Of a stretch of 64,000 nucleotides of DNA, positions 42,309 through 54,100 are shown in pieces. The DNA is taken from positions 8,377,796 to 8,441,795 of the forward strand of contig OZ021730.1 of the NCBI GenBank assembly GCA_963978545.1. The letters are read 5' to 3'. Made by a program: the position numbers and the translations under genes. The stretch comes from Linyphia triangularis (lineage: Eukaryota > Arthropoda > Arachnida > Araneae > Linyphiidae). Below the pieces are notes generated by a model. It had not been told where the DNA came from and searched no databases. It saw only the letters and a list, made by a program, of their open reading frames with translations. The stretch's first letter is position 1, and each line of letters opens with the position of its first letter.

Positions 42309-43635
42309 TACAGGGTGGGGCATAAAGATATCCCTAATTTGCCGCTGTCGCTGCGGCGGCGCTAGTGTAGAGGGCGTGTCCGAAGTTGTTTTATTTCCCT
42401 AGTTACGCTATTTCAGTTGACAGTGTCTTGGACTAGTGAACATCGTGCGTTCGTTGTTGAAACTTATTTTAAAAATGCAGATTCCATCATTTAAACGCAA
42501 CAATTATTTCGTAGGCACTTTGGAGTAAGCAGGCGTGGAAGAATACCCAACAGAAAGACAATATCCTTATGGGTTGCTAATTTTAGAGAAACAGGTTCGC
42601 GTTTAGAAAACAAAAGTCGCCCGGTAGACCACGTATTGTTCGAACTCCGGAGAATGTGGCAGCAGTAAGAGATGCTGTAACGCAATCACCACGACGTTCA
42701 GCTAGTAAACAAGCTAGGGCCCTTGGACTATCCCAGCGCTCATTGAGGAGAATTTTACACGAAGATCTGAAGTTACATCCGTACAAAATGATGTTGGTAC
42801 AGGAAATGAAAGAATGCAATTGGTCAAATCGAAAGAAATGTTGCGCACGATGATGTTGTTCTGTCGAGTGACGAAGCTCATTTCCTTTTGACCGGATGCG
42901 TTAATAAGCAAAATTTCCGCTACTGGGCTGAAAGCAATCCACGCCAAAAGCATGAGCGAACTTCGCATAGCGAACGTGTTACTGTTTGGTGCGCTGTATC
43001 ACATCTGGGTGTGATAGGCCCGTACTTTTTTGAGGAGAATAACGAGACAGTTACAGTAAATAGCCAACTTTACGTGCACATGTTACGCAGCTTCTTACAG
43101 CCTCAGCTCAATCAGTTTTTCCAGTCGGAGGTGTGGTTTCAGTAGGATGGTGCCACAGCGCATACTTCCAAATTATCCACGGAAGTGCCAACACAAATAA
43201 TAGTAGCCTAATCTGTATTCGAGGTGACATTCCATGGCCAGCACGCTCACCGGATCTTGCTGCATGTGACTTCTTCCAGTGGGGTTACCTCAAGGCTTAA
43301 GTTTACACACATAAACCTAAGACACTTGAAGAACTGAAGGATGTTATTCGATTCGAAATTGCAGCAATTCCTCCAGCAATGGTGGAAAAGGTTATGCTGA
43401 ATTTCCGGGAGAGACTTCACAAGTGTATAGAGAACAAAGGAAAGCATTTAGACGATATCCTTTTTCGTACAACAAAACCTCGAAATTAATAAATAGCAAA
43501 ATTTTTACAGATTGTACAATTAATTAATGGCAAACATTATTCTATCCGAATGTAAACATAAAATATTTGTTTTCAATGTCTTATATATTTTTATTGACCT
43601 CTTAAAATGGGGAGATCTCTATGCCCCACCTTGTA
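42309..43635 (+). mobile_element. mariner/IS630-type transposon, copy 2
   Basis: Same TIRs, TA ends and internal defects as the copy at 10200-11526. Because the flanks are also shared, it reached this site by the block duplication and not by its own transposition. Confidence 0.87.
42444..43489 (+). pseudogene. mariner transposase, dead (copy 2)
   Basis: DEAHFLLTGCVNKQNFRYWA with the first catalytic Asp, then WFQ followed by TAG before DGATAHT. N-terminal frameshifts match copy 1, apart from small substitutions. Confidence 0.85.
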
Positions 43636-44182
43636 CTTAATATATGTATGTTTTATAATGGCTATTGAAGTTAAAAGTTTTACAAAATTGTATTCTTATT
43701 GGAGTAGATTAACTTTTTCACTTAATGTGAAATATCTGCATCAATGTTTTGGAAGTTACTTCAAGAGAATAGAATTTTTAGAAACAAGTAAATCTGATTA
43801 ATTTTAAATTGAAAAAATCTTTAAAAAAGTGTACGGTAATATAGAAAATTTGAGAAAAAAATATGTTTATCATATAAATAAATTTTCAATTTAAATCCTA
43901 GGATTTTCACAAATTTCGTTAATTTCAATAATGAACTCGGTACTTAATCATGCTCTTTTTGTGTGTCCCAGGTTTCTGATGTTGACAATACTCCATATTC
44001 TGGAGTTTTTGCGGAAGCCTACCCAAAGATCTATGGTAACGGAACCGTTACAAATGGATCATTCATAATTATTTGTGAAGATGTTGAGTTGACAAGCTGC
44101 AACAATTTACTTGACAGCATCTGTCTCCTCATATCATACTACTACACACTTAATATACAGTTTCCTGCAAATGCCAAAAACG

Positions 44183-45055
44183 CAGTTGGAATTCTCATCT
44201 ACAAGTACCAATGAAGTTCAGCTGCAAAATGTTCTGGATAAGGTAAAAAAAAAAAAAAAAAAAAAAAAAATACCTTGACACGAATAACGGTAACATTCCA
44301 GTTGACATTTGTGTGAGTTACGATGCCACATGGCACAAAAGAGAACAAACCTCAAATTTGGGAGTCGGCTGCGTAGTTGATGTCCTCACAGGTTACGCAT
44401 TGGATTACGAGGTGCTGTCAAAGGTATGTGCATTTCGTAATGCAGCAGAGAAGGATCTTGGGAAGGATACTCCTGAGTTGCCTATTAGGAAACAAGGCCA
44501 TTTGCCTCAGTGTCATGCAAATTATAGAGGTACATCCGGTGGCATTGCGGCTGAAACTGCCAAAATTTTATGGGAACTATAAGTACAACTTAGTTTTGTA
44601 GCGACTGAAAGAAAACGAGGTGTTACGCTTGGCGGAAAAAAGCACGGACATCTAAAACACATTTCAATTAAAAAAATTACCAGGTATTACCTAAATGCCA
44701 TCCACCGGAACGACACTGTGGACCAAATGAAAACTGCCATTTATGCGATACTGTTTGGTTGGTTGGTTGGTTGTATTCAGATTATCTGGCGCCGTCAGCA
44801 ACACAAGGGCTATAATGCGCCGAAACATTTCGTCATTTAACAAACCAACATACATTTACAAACACCCATGCCTAATACGGGACTCGAACCCGCAACCTCG
44901 CGGTCTAGAAGCCAGCACGCTAACCACTATACCGTTTGGTCGGCTACGATACTGTTTGAAAACTGCCATTTATGCGATACTGTTCCATGTAAATCAAATG
45001 ACAAAAAGCCAAATCATCGGAAATGTCCAACTGGTGTTGATTCCTGGTTGGTAGG
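44183..45055 (+). pseudogene. Mutator-like transposase, internally deleted
   Basis: Reads VDICVSYDATWHKREQTSNL with the first catalytic Asp, VVDVLTGYALDYEVLSK, CHANYRGTSGGIAAETAKIL, then after 44590 the C-terminal part YYLNAIHRNDTVDQMKTAIY and KPNHRKCPTGVDSW. The middle of the protein is missing; a fragment of that middle region from the same type of element occurs at 57085-57430. A 25-bp A run interrupts the frame near 44245, and a tandem duplication of about 28 bp (TGAAAACTGCCATTTATGCG...) surrounds SINE copy 10. Confidence 0.75.
44758..44946 (-). mobile_element. tRNA-derived SINE, copy 10
   Basis: Target duplication CGATACTGTTTG at 44746-44757 and 44947-44958, within the Mutator pseudogene. 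Confidence 0.92.
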
Positions 45056-45405
45056 TATAATTTTCTGGCGCAAGAGCTTAGTAAGGCCATACTGCGCCGA
45101 AATATCGTAAGTCAGACCTTAACTATTAATAGTCCAATAAAAAAATTTCTAAAATATATTAACTACATGGAGTTGTTTACGTTAAAAGCAGATAAGAAAT
45201 ATAAACAGACAAAGCAATAAATAAAATGGTAAACACCAATTTCTAAGAAAAATTTAAAAAGGTGAATATGAGGAGATGATTCTAAAAGGGTTGATAATGT
45301 TGGATGAATGTTATGAAAGAGACGCATGCGTATGGGATTAAAAACTGGACAATCAATTAAAATATGCAGAAGAGTAAAAGAAACATTATACGAGGTGCAT
45401 GTGGA
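45056..45405 (-). mobile_element. LINE B copy B3, 3' end only
   Basis: GGTT tail, stem-loop (GGCGCAAGAGC...CTGCGCC), 3' UTR and the last 60 or so codons of ORF2 (SFTLLHILIDCPVFNP, FKFFLEIGVYHFI). The normal stop after YHFI is changed to a tyrosine codon, so the frame runs on. Confidence 0.83.
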
Positions 45406-45726
45406 GTCCAAAAACAAGTTCTTTGATGAGTACATCGAACGTGGATCGGGCTGAATCTCCGATGCCATCATTCATCTGGAGGTGAAGACTACAACATACC
45501 ACCCAGCAGCTACATCCCTCTGCCTGTTAAGTTGGCTTCCAAGAAGGCGGTGATAAATATCCAGAACGAAGATAATAAGATCTTCGTCTGGAGTGCTCCG
45601 GCAGCCCTTCAACCTGTTAGTCATGGATAACATCCTTACAGGGTCATGCACTATCAGGAGTTCGAGCAGGACCTGAAGATAGGGAGCGTGACCTGTCCTG
45701 AACCACCATGCAAGGTCCGCTCAATT

Positions 45727-46318
45727 GGTTGGTTGGTAAGAGTTTAACGGCGCAAGGGCAACACATGGGCCATACTGCGCCAACCATTCGTTGTTCATTT
45801 TTAAAATTGATTTAAAAGACACATTTATGAGTTAAAAATATAAAAAGTCAAAGATTAGAGAAAAAACTTATTCAAATCAAATGATAAAAACTAATGTCAT
45901 GAAAGAAATCAAAAAGATTTTCATGAGGAGGTGAAGATAAAATACATGAAAGTGAAGGATGATTGGATTTAAAATGTCGATGTCTGAGAGTATTAAAAGA
46001 TGGACATTCATTTAAAACATGAAAAACAGAAAAAATGACACCACAGGTATTACATGTGGGAGCATCTTCTGCCAGCAGAAGATGCACATGGGTAAAACGC
46101 GTGTGGCCTATTCTTAAACGAGTTAGGAGCACTTCTCTTTTCCGGGATTGCTGGATGGGCGCGAATCCGGATATTAAGGGCTGAAACGAACACAGCTTGT
46201 TGGCTGTCTGCGCATCCCACATGGCCTGCCAAGTGAGAGAAAGAGCAGTGTCACAAGCTTTATTTGTGTCGTCAGGGCAGAGCCAATTGCTCCTAGGTCC
46301 ACTAGCAGATCGAGCAGT
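45727..46318 (-). mobile_element. LINE B copy B4, 5'-truncated
   Basis: Tail, 3' UTR and the last 150 codons of ORF2 (ARSASGPRSNWLCPDDTNK..., RIGHTRFTHVHLLLAED, finger CNTCGVIFSVFHVLNEC, ending FYHLI at 45872). Target duplication GTCCGCTCAATT at 45715-45726 and 46319-46330, exact. Confidence 0.92.
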
Positions 46319-46439
46319 CCGCTCAATTGAAAGTCTTAATCTAAGAATCAACATACATTTATATGTCGATGAAGAGTTACCTCTTTGCATCTCTAGGAGG
46401 GAGGATGAGCAGGTTATTAACCTGCTTTACATCTCTCAA

Positions 46440-46627
46440 TGAGCTTGCTTGCTTGTTTTCAGATTATCTGGCACCGTCAGCAACACGAGGGCTATAATGC
46501 GCCGAAACATTCGTCATTAGACAAGCCAACATACATTTACAAACACCCATGCCTAACACGGGACTCGAACCCGCAATCTCGCGGTCTAGAAGCTAGCACG
46601 CTATCCACTATACTGTTTGGTCGGCAT
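46440..46627 (-). mobile_element. tRNA-derived SINE, copy 11
   Basis: Tail repeats here are CTTG-type. Target duplication CATCTCTCAA at 46430-46439 and 46628-46637. Confidence 0.9.
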
Positions 46628-46837
46628 CATCTCTCAAGGAACATACTCCGCAGAGGACTGTAATGCCGACAGAGAATGAGGGCATTCTCCAATTTAAGAA
46701 TTAAAATTCTGTCAGAGGGTATCCTTCATCATCTACGCAGATTTCGAAGCCCTCGTAGAGAAGCTGGATGACACAACCCCCACATCTACAGTAAAGATTG
46801 CCCAACGTATTCTGGATTTACATCAGCCTGGATAGTG

Positions 46838-47014
46838 GTTGGTTGTATTCAGATTATCTGGCGCCGTCAGCAACACGAGGGCTATAATGCGCCGAAACAT
46901 TCGTCATTAGACAAGCCAACATACATTTACAAACACCCATGCCAACACGGGACTCGAACCCGCAACCTCGCGGTCTAGAAGCTAGCACGCTAACCACTAT
47001 ACCGTTTGGTCGGC
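46838..47014 (-). mobile_element. tRNA-derived SINE, copy 12
   Basis: Target duplication CAGCCTGGATAGTG at 46824-46837 and 47015-47028, exact. Confidence 0.93.
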
Positions 47015-47234
47015 CAGCCTGGATAGTGATTCACTTCACTACCACTATCGTAGGTAAAAAGGAAGAGTTGGCAGTAAAATTAATCACTATCGTGCCCATG
47101 AAGCTCACTATGCAAGACGAGCTCACTGTCTAAAGAGCTACTCACTGTAGTCTTTGCAAGGTATGGCTAAGGAAAGAACACGTGAACGATCACGACCATT
47201 TGGTAGGCAAATTTCGACAAGTCTAGCATAATGA

Positions 47235-47299
47235 GATTGATTGTTGGAGCTTTTATGGCGCAAAGGCAACACAAGGGCCATGCTGCGCCAAAACAAAAG
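47235..47299 (-). mobile_element. LINE A 3' tail scrap
   Basis: GATT/GTTG repeats, stem-loop GGCGCAAAGGC...CTGCGCC and AAAACAAAAG, then abrupt change into the tail of LINE B5. Either an ultra-short A insertion or the 3' end of a longer A copy into which B5 inserted. Confidence 0.75.
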
Positions 47300-48391
47300 G
47301 TTGGTTGGTTGGGGTTTTATGGCGCAAGGGCTTCACTAGGGCCATGCTGCGCGAAACAGTAGTACTTCTTTTAAAAATTAAAATTCTTTAAACTTGAGAT
47401 TAAAAACAATTGAACAATTAGCATTGTTAAGATGGTTAAAATTTTAAATCAAGAAATAAAAACCAACATCTTTTAAAAAAACAAAGATTTCGATGAGGTG
47501 GTGATGATAAAATTGTTGACAATGATGGATGATTCGCATTAAAATGTCGAAGTCTGATGTTGTTAAAAACAGGACATTCACTTAAAATATGTAAAACAGA
47601 AAAAATAACTCCACAGGAATTGCATGTGGGGGCATCTTCTGCAGCAGAAGATGCATGTGGGTGAAACGAGTGTGGCCTATTCTTAGACGTGTCAGGAGCA
47701 CTTCCCTTTTCCGGGATTGCTGTATGGGGGCGAATCCGGAAACTGAGGGCTGAAACGAACGCAGCTTGTTAGCTGTCTGTGCATCCCACATGGCCTGCAA
47801 AGTGAGAGACAGAGCAGTGTAGCAAGCTTTTATTGCGTCGTCAGGGCAGAGCCAAGTGCTCCTCGGTCCACTAGCAGATCGGGCAACAGAATCTGCGTGT
47901 TCATTACCCACGATCCCCACATGACCTGGGATCCAACAGAAAATAACTTTAAAATCTCTCTCAACAAGTGTCATATGAAGTTTTAAAATATCTAGTATAA
48001 ACGGATGGATCTGACTCAGTGGATTATTCAGCGCATCCAAACAGCTCTTCGAATCTGTATAAATAATCCACTGGCTATGACCTTGCTGTAAAATATACTG
48101 CAAGGCCAAGAAAATAGCCAGGGACTCAGCTGTAAAAATGGAGCAGCTATTATGCAGTTCACGAGAGAGGATGATATTATCATGAACTGCAGCCGCTCCA
48201 ACGTGCCCCTGGCTTTTAGACCCATCCGTGTAGATGGCTTTAAAATTTGAGAAGTGTTCTCTATGATAATGAAACAAGGTTCTAAAAATTATATCTGGAG
48301 TAAAACTTTTATTAAAATTGCTGAATGTATTTAAAATTGTAATTTCATGTATGTGCCAAGGTGGAATTGTGAAAATGATAGGATGCACCCT
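47300..48391 (-). mobile_element. LINE B copy B5, ORF2 C-terminal part
   Basis: Tail, 3' UTR and open ORF2 sequence through RNase H to 48391, where the tail of B6 begins. The frame is still open at the junction, so B5 was interrupted or truncated there. Confidence 0.85.
47582..48391 (-). pseudogene. LINE B5 ORF2 fragment (RNase H)
   Basis: RNase H: AIYTDGSKSQGHVGAAAV, CSIFTAESLAIFLALQYI, WIIYTDSKSCLDAL, FCWIPGHVGIVGNEHADSVA. C terminus RLRIGHTRFTHMHLLL; a 1-base loss near 47640 shifts the frame before the finger (ATCTTCTGCAGCAG against CTTCTGCCAGCAG in sister copies). Confidence 0.82.
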
Positions 48392-49357
48392 GATTGGTTG
48401 GTTTGTTAGGGTTTACTGGCGCAAGGGCAACACGAGGGCCATGCTGCGCCGAACCAACGGTTAGTTCCACTTAATAAAATAGTTATAATATGAAAGCTTT
48501 AATTCGTAGAAAAATTTACAAAAATGGTTCAAATAAACATAATTAGCATAAAAGAAAATTAATTCAAATCTTTAAATAAGGTTATAAAATCCGATTTCTA
48601 ATAAAAACTTAAAAAGATTACAATGAGGAGGTGAATCTAAGAGAGTTGACAATGGTGGATGAACTGAATTAAAAAGGCGAAGTCGTGAGGAGTTAAAAAC
48701 AGGACATTCTGACAAAATGTGTATAACAGTAAAAGCAACACCACAGTTGGTGCATGTGGGGGGACCTTCTGCCAGCAGAAGGTGCACATGGGTAAAACGA
48801 GTGTGGCCGATGCGAAGTCTATTTAAAAGCACTTCTCTCTTCCTATTTGGTTGAGAGAAGGCGTATCCAGATATGGTAGGCTGTAAAGAGTGCAATTTAT
48901 TGTTAATCTCTGCATCCCACATGGCCTGCCATGAGAGAGAGAGCGCATTTTCACAGACCTTTAAAGCATCGCTGAGACATAACAAATTTTTGCTCGCCCC
49001 ATTGACATTTCGAGCGATATCATCAGCTCGCTCGTTTCCCGTGATCCCCACATGACCCGGGATCCAACAAAACATAATTCTAAAACCTTTGGCTAAAAGA
49101 TGAGCACGAATGTTTAAAATTTCAATAATAATAGGATGAGTTTGAGACAATGGGTTACCAAGAGCTTCAAGACAACTTCTAGAGTCGGTGTATATTATCC
49201 ACAAGTTGTCTTGTTCTCCAGATATGTGGCGCAGAGCCAGGAGAATGGCCTGGGACTCAGCTGTGAAAACCGAGCTGTATGGGTTTAGCTCAATGGACAA
49301 GATGGTGTTGTCCGAAACAGCAGCAGACCCAACGTGACCTTGGCTCTTGGATCCATC
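48392..49357 (-). mobile_element. LINE B copy B6, 3' part, interrupted by LINE A2
   Basis: GGTT tail, stem-loop and 3' UTR at 48392-48571. ORF2 is open until 49357, where it stops inside the RNase H motif (GGATCCATCAG codes for part of DGSK) and the plus-strand A2 leader begins. Very close in sequence to B7. The rest of B6 should lie beyond the right edge of the window. Confidence 0.87.
48572..49357 (-). pseudogene. LINE B6 ORF2 fragment (RNase H to C terminus)
   Basis: SSVFTAESQAILLALRHISG, WIIYTDSRSCLEALGN, FCWIPGHVGITGNERADDIA, RLRIGHTRFTHVHLLLAEG, finger CTNCGVAFTVIHILSEC, ending FYNLI. Open, but cut at its 5' side. Confidence 0.85.
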
Positions 49358-49992
49358 AGCCCCTCAGGGGGTTTACTTTCTCAAAGTAAATACGGGCTTC
49401 ACAACCCCGGGGCTCCCCAGTGATCTATCCCTCCTTCTGTTTTACCTTCTCATTTTGGGTTTTATATTTATCGTTTGTTTTCTCTTCCTTTCCTCATTGT
49501 GATTACCTCATCTGAGGCGAGGGCTCCCCTTGAGAAGCTTTGCGCCGCTCTGTTGCTATCAGCTTCTCTTGGGGATTATATCACCCACGTGTTTGCCGTG
49601 CGTGGAGACCCGTGTCCCTGGAAAGGGGGATCCTGGTAGTTGAGGGACGACATACTGTCCCAATACACTACTTTGGCCCTTGCTTCAGATAAACGGGAGG
49701 TACACATTGGTCCCGTGTGTATCAATCGGCTGGTCGTCCGACTTCGTCGGCGGCTAGGGATCAAGCGTCCGGCTCGTCTGCTGGGAAACTCGTTAAGGGT
49801 GGAGACTTCTACAGGGACGAGTCGTTCGCGTAGAGGTGCTGGATAACCCGGTAGTTGCATACCGTGCGCAATAGTTGAGTTCTCGTTTTTCTTTTTTCAT
49901 TATTTTTGTTGCTTGCCGGTATACACTATCCCCAATATCGTGGACTCCATGGTGGGTGGGATTCTAGTGCCCGAATCTTTTAACAAACTCTT
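49358..49992 (+). promoter_or_regulatory. LINE A2 5' UTR
   Basis: Terminal hairpins CCCC-TCA-GGGG and TTTACTTT-CTC-AAAGTAAA (8-bp perfect stem), then CCCCGGGGCTCCCC. Also carries the 68-codon MRDDILSQYTTLALASDK upstream frame at 49640-49846. Confidence 0.7.
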
Positions 49993-50990
49993 ATGAAAAC
50001 TACAGCTTCTCTTTCTTCTCCTCCTAATGAGGAGCAACATTGTCCTGACTCTGTGCAACAAATTCTTGCAAAATTCTTCATTGTCCATCGCCAGGAGGGC
50101 TCCTTTGAGAAGGTCTCTCCATTTCTTATTGAGAAGACTCTAAAATCGTTGGTTGGTGATACGGCTTCAGTTAAAAAACTGAGGTCCGGGGATTTACTTG
50201 TTGAAGTTCGCAACCATCAGCAAGCCAAGAACATTCTTAAAATTGAAAATTTCGGTTCACTCCCGGTTACTGTGAAAGAACATGGTTCCCTTAACAAATC
50301 TCGTGGTGTAGTGTCTGAATCAGACTTATACCATACAGCGGAGGACGAGATACTTGATCACCTTCGTGATCAGCATGTTTCAGCCGTCCACCGCATTACA
50401 ATACGCCGAGATGGGAACATAATACCTACTAAACATCTAATTGTCACTTTTGATTTACCCACTTTGCCGTCTCATGTGAAGGCGGGGTACCTGAATTGCC
50501 ATGTCCGTCCGTATATTCTGAACCCACTTCGCTGTTTCAAGTGCCAGAAATTTGGCCACTCTCAAACAGCGTGTCGTGGGGAAACGGAAACATGCGCGCG
50601 TTGTGCAGGTACTGGACATGATAGTGCTAACTGCAAAGCACCCGAGAAGTGTGTCAATTGTAATGGCACACATCCGTCATACTCTCGATCATGTCCACAG
50701 TGGGTAAAAGAAAAAGAAATCCAGACCGTGCGAGTGGGCCAAAATTTATCCTACTTTGATGCTAGGAGACTAGTTGATGCTAGGACCCCTAAAACTGGTG
50801 TTGCTTACGCTGATGTTTGTAAAAAAACTTACAGCAGTAAAAGCACCCAAACGGAAATCCCTATATCACCTATTGTTAAGTTGCCTCAAAAGTTATCTGT
50901 AGAGGTAACAAAACGACCAACGATTGTTAAAAAATCCCTAGCTAAATCCAAAGCTTTACAAACGATAAAATTAAAATCTGCCAAAGGGGG
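49993..50990 (+). pseudogene. LINE A2 ORF1, split by the A3 insertion
   Basis: Start ATG 49993 (MKTTASLSSPPNEEQH). Open to SAKGG at 50990, and continues at 56662 (LSRERPSNPFSILRSF) to a stop at 56806-56808 once A3 and one target duplication are discounted. Knuckles: CFKCQKFGHSQTAC, CARCAGTGHDSANC, CVNCNGTHPSYSRSC. Not itself frameshifted; broken only by insertion. Confidence 0.9.
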
Positions 50991-51192
50991 TTTGTTTGTT
51001 TAGGCTTTTTATGGCGCAAAGGCAACACAAGGGCCATACTGCGCCAAAACAAAAGATAAAAGAAAAACTAGGATTGAAGATGAATAATAAATATGATGAG
51101 ATGTGACATAATATAATTTAAGAATGTTAAAAACACATTTCTAAAATGATGACGAGGTTAAAAAATTTAAAAAATGGATATGTTTAAAACAG
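50991..51192 (-). promoter_or_regulatory. LINE A3 3' UTR with terminal stem-loop
   Basis: In element orientation the end reads CTTTTGTTTTGGCGCAGTAT...TTGTGTTGCC...TGCGCCATAAAAAGCC, then AAAC repeats. GGCGCA pairs with TGCGCC. The loop motif GGCCCTTGTGTTGC is shared with B elements and, as AGCCCTCGTGTTGC, with the SINE. Probable recognition site of the element's own reverse transcriptase (known for other LINEs; inferred here). Confidence 0.7.
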
Positions 51193-54100
51193 TTAGATGT
51201 GATTTAAAAACCCGATTGATCTTAAAAATGCAAAAAGATTTGGATGGGGAATTTCCCCAATCAAATCCTGAAGACTTAAACTGGTACTCTTAAAAAACCT
51301 AAGACGATGAGAGTGAAACTCAGGACAAGAAATTAAAATATGAGACACAGTAAGATCGCAACGACAAATATCGCAAACAGGTGGATCTTCTCCCAGCAAT
51401 AGATGTCGGTGGGTCAATCGGGTATGACCAATGCGCAGACGAGTCAGTTTGACATCTGTCCGACGCATTGGATTAACTGGCCATTTAAGAAGATGATTTT
51501 TGATGAAATGAAGTTTGTTATTAACCTGCAAATCCCATGCTTCTTGACGTAATGATAATATGAACTTGTGAATAAAAGTCTTAATATCTTGGTAGGGAAC
51601 TGGCTGCTGCAGCGGGATTGAGGCCGCTTTAGCAGCAGAATCGGCCAATTCATTTCCTGAAATTCCCATGTGACTAGGTACCCAGCAGAACAATATAGTA
51701 AATCCTTTCCTCTCAAGTGTGTGTAACTTTGACAAAATGTCAAAGGCAAGTGGATGGCTATTGGTCTTAAATTGCTCCAGACTTGACAAGGAGCTTAAAC
51801 TGTCAGAATACACACAAAATTTGCGATTGTGGCAGAGTGAGATATGCAGCAGTGCACAAGAAATTGCTGTCATCTCAGAAGTGAAAACCGAGCAGGATTT
51901 ATGAAGTGTAAAAGCGACTGTGGATGTGTCGGACACAGTACCACAGCCAACACGTTCACCTGCTTTGGATCCATCAGTAAATACTGCTTCATAGTCAGCA
52001 TACTGAGAGCGGTGATCACAAAAGATTTGCTGTACAATTTCTGGGGCAGTGTCTGCCTTGCAATACATCGCAAATGGATTGAGAAAGTGGAAAGATGGAA
52101 TATCCCACGGTGGAAAGGATTGAGTTATAAATGTTTGGGTAACTACGTCACTTAGAGCTGCATCCATCAAGATGGATTTCGCTCTTTCAGAAAGTGGTCG
52201 GACGTTAGATGGACGAGCATCATATAACCTACCAAGATAAGCATCAAGTCTCAACTTACGTAAAGGGTGAAAAGGATCAGACATAATTCTACAGTAGTAG
52301 TTGGCGCTTAATTTTTTACGTCTCAAGTCAAGTGGAAGTAGACTACACTCTGTCAACAGACTTTCAATGGGTGAAGTGCGAAATGCACCTGAACAAATAC
52401 GGGCAGCAGTGTGATGGACAGTATCCAATCTTCGTAGAAGGGATACTCCTGCAGACCCATACGCAACGCATCCATAGTCAATACGGGATAAGATAACCGA
52501 ATTGTAAATACGCAGCAAAGAAGTGCGATCAGCACCCCAAGATGTATTTGAGAGTACTTTGAGGATATTAAGCGATTTATCGCACTTTTTGCGCAAGGAC
52601 AATATATGTGGGAGAAAATTCATCTTATTGTCAAAAATGACTCCCAGATACCTTATTTGATTGACAACAGGGATGGGCGTGTTGCGTATGTGGATTTCAG
52701 GGCCAGGGTGAAGACCCCTCCTCCTACAGAAGTGGATGCAACTGCTTTTAGATGGTGACAGTTTATGGCCGTTTTTGTAACACCATTCTACAAGTCTGTT
52801 AACAGCAGTTTGTAATTGACGTTCAATTAAGCGCATGTTTGATCCTTGGCATGAGATTTGCAAATCATCAACATACAAAGTTCCATGAACAAAGGGTGAA
52901 AGGACATGAAGGATGTTGCTAATGTGAAGGTTAAAAAGGGTGACGCTTAAAACACAACCTTGAGGGACTCCCTCAGATTGATTAAAATAATTAGAAAATG
53001 AAGTTCCAATACGAACTCTAAAAACCCGGGATGATAAAAAGTTTTGAATAAAAAGAGGTAGATTACCCCTGAAACCAAAATTAAATAAGGTTTGCAGGAT
53101 ACCATATCGCCACGTATGATCATACGCCTTCTCAATGTCGAAAAAGATTGAAACTAGATGATTCCTCTGCACAAAGGCATTGCGAACATCTGTTTCTAGT
53201 TTCACGATGTTATCAAGAGTGGACCGTCCTCGTCGGAATCCACTCTGGAAAGGTGAAATACATCCATCTTTTTCCAACATGTAAGAGAGTCGGGCGTTTA
53301 CAATACGTTCAAAGGTCTTACAGAGGCAGCTCGTTAAGGCTATCGGTCGATAGTTCAGAGGATCCTTGGGATCCTTTCCAGGTTTCAGAATGGGGATTAC
53401 AGTAGCTTCCCGCCACAAGGTAGGAAAGATATTCTCCTTCCAGATTCGATTAAAGAGAAAAAGGATGTTAAAAAGAGAATCTGGACTTAAATGGCGAAGC
53501 ATTTGGTAACTGATCCCATCTGGACCTGGACTGGTGTTATGTGCTTTAGATAAAGCACTCTTCAATTCATACATCTTAAGTTCACAGTTGTAGGAATATT
53601 CAATATTGCTTTTGAAATTAATTCCAGTCCGTTCAGCGCGATTCTTAGTCACTAAAAATGTAGGACTATAAGAATAGGAACTGGATACACTTTCAAAAGT
53701 TTCACCGATAAGGTTAGCAATATCTTCAGGGGAAGAGAACACAGCAGCTCCGGTTTGAAGTATCGGGCAAGAATACTCCGGATACAAACCGTTGGCTGCT
53801 CTAACCTTCTTCCACAACTGTTTACTTGATGTTTTAGATGTAATCGAAGAGACATAACTTATCCAAGAATCCTTTTGACTCTGACGTCTAACCTTACGAG
53901 CAACTGCCTTTCCCTTTTTAAAGGCGATAAGGTTTCCTGTAGTTGGGTATCTGCGGAAGATACCCCATAGCTTCTTTTGTTTCTTGTATGCAGACTGACA
54001 TTCTGCATTCCAGTATGGTTTACAGTGCCGCAATGTTTTAGGTGAAGTCTTAGGAATAGAGGAGTCAGCAGCCTTTAAAATTGCTTCAGTGACATTTTGG

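Larger units (their letters stand above)
41706..44182 (+). pseudogene. Unrecognised two-exon gene remnant, copy 2
   Basis: Same gene as at 9687-12182. Exon to 42134 (donor ATA|GTAAGC), intron with the second mariner, then an exon from 43972 (acceptor CCCAG) to 44182, where it is cut by Mutator-like sequence. It extends further left than copy 1, with lysine-rich coding-like sequence (LLNIKKNLKNEAAKSEIHED) from about 41735, though an A6 run near 41823 shifts the frame. It shares the TAA after the KKKKT-VE stretch with copy 1. Confidence 0.5.
41813..44182. repeat. 2.4-kb duplicated block, copy 2
   Basis: Partner of 9681-12083 in the same orientation, about 32.1 kb away. It includes an 18-bp or so deletion (near 42255) and scattered changes relative to copy 1. 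Confidence 0.88.
45406..47234 (+). pseudogene. Polinton/Maverick-like family B DNA polymerase remnant
   Basis: Four pieces of one decayed protein-primed-type DNA polymerase gene, at 45406-45726, 46331-46439, 46638-46837 and 47029-47234, separated by LINE B4 and SINE copies 11 and 12. Target duplications show the pieces were once contiguous. Visible marks are an N-terminal region rich in short conserved prolines, the exonuclease I motif around YADFEA (about 46737), and a C-x2-C then HDH zinc-like segment near 47150-47200. Several stops and frameshifts. Polinton or related adintovirus-like origin is inferred. No capsid or integrase gene is present in the window. Confidence 0.6.
49358..50990 (+). 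mobile_element. LINE A2, part 1 (5' UTR and ORF1)
   Basis: Plus-strand A-type element with a complete 5' end (CCCCTCAGGGGGTTTACTTT). Interrupted three times: by A3 after 50990 (resumes 56650), by the B7 composite after 56941 (resumes 63234), and by A4 after 63551. It lies within LINE B6. Confidence 0.9.

Noticed and set aside
49576..49860. Open frames IPSRRRSRTTSRLIHTGP on the antisense strand of A-type leaders
   Set aside because: Shadow of the conserved 5' UTR sequence; no independent support.
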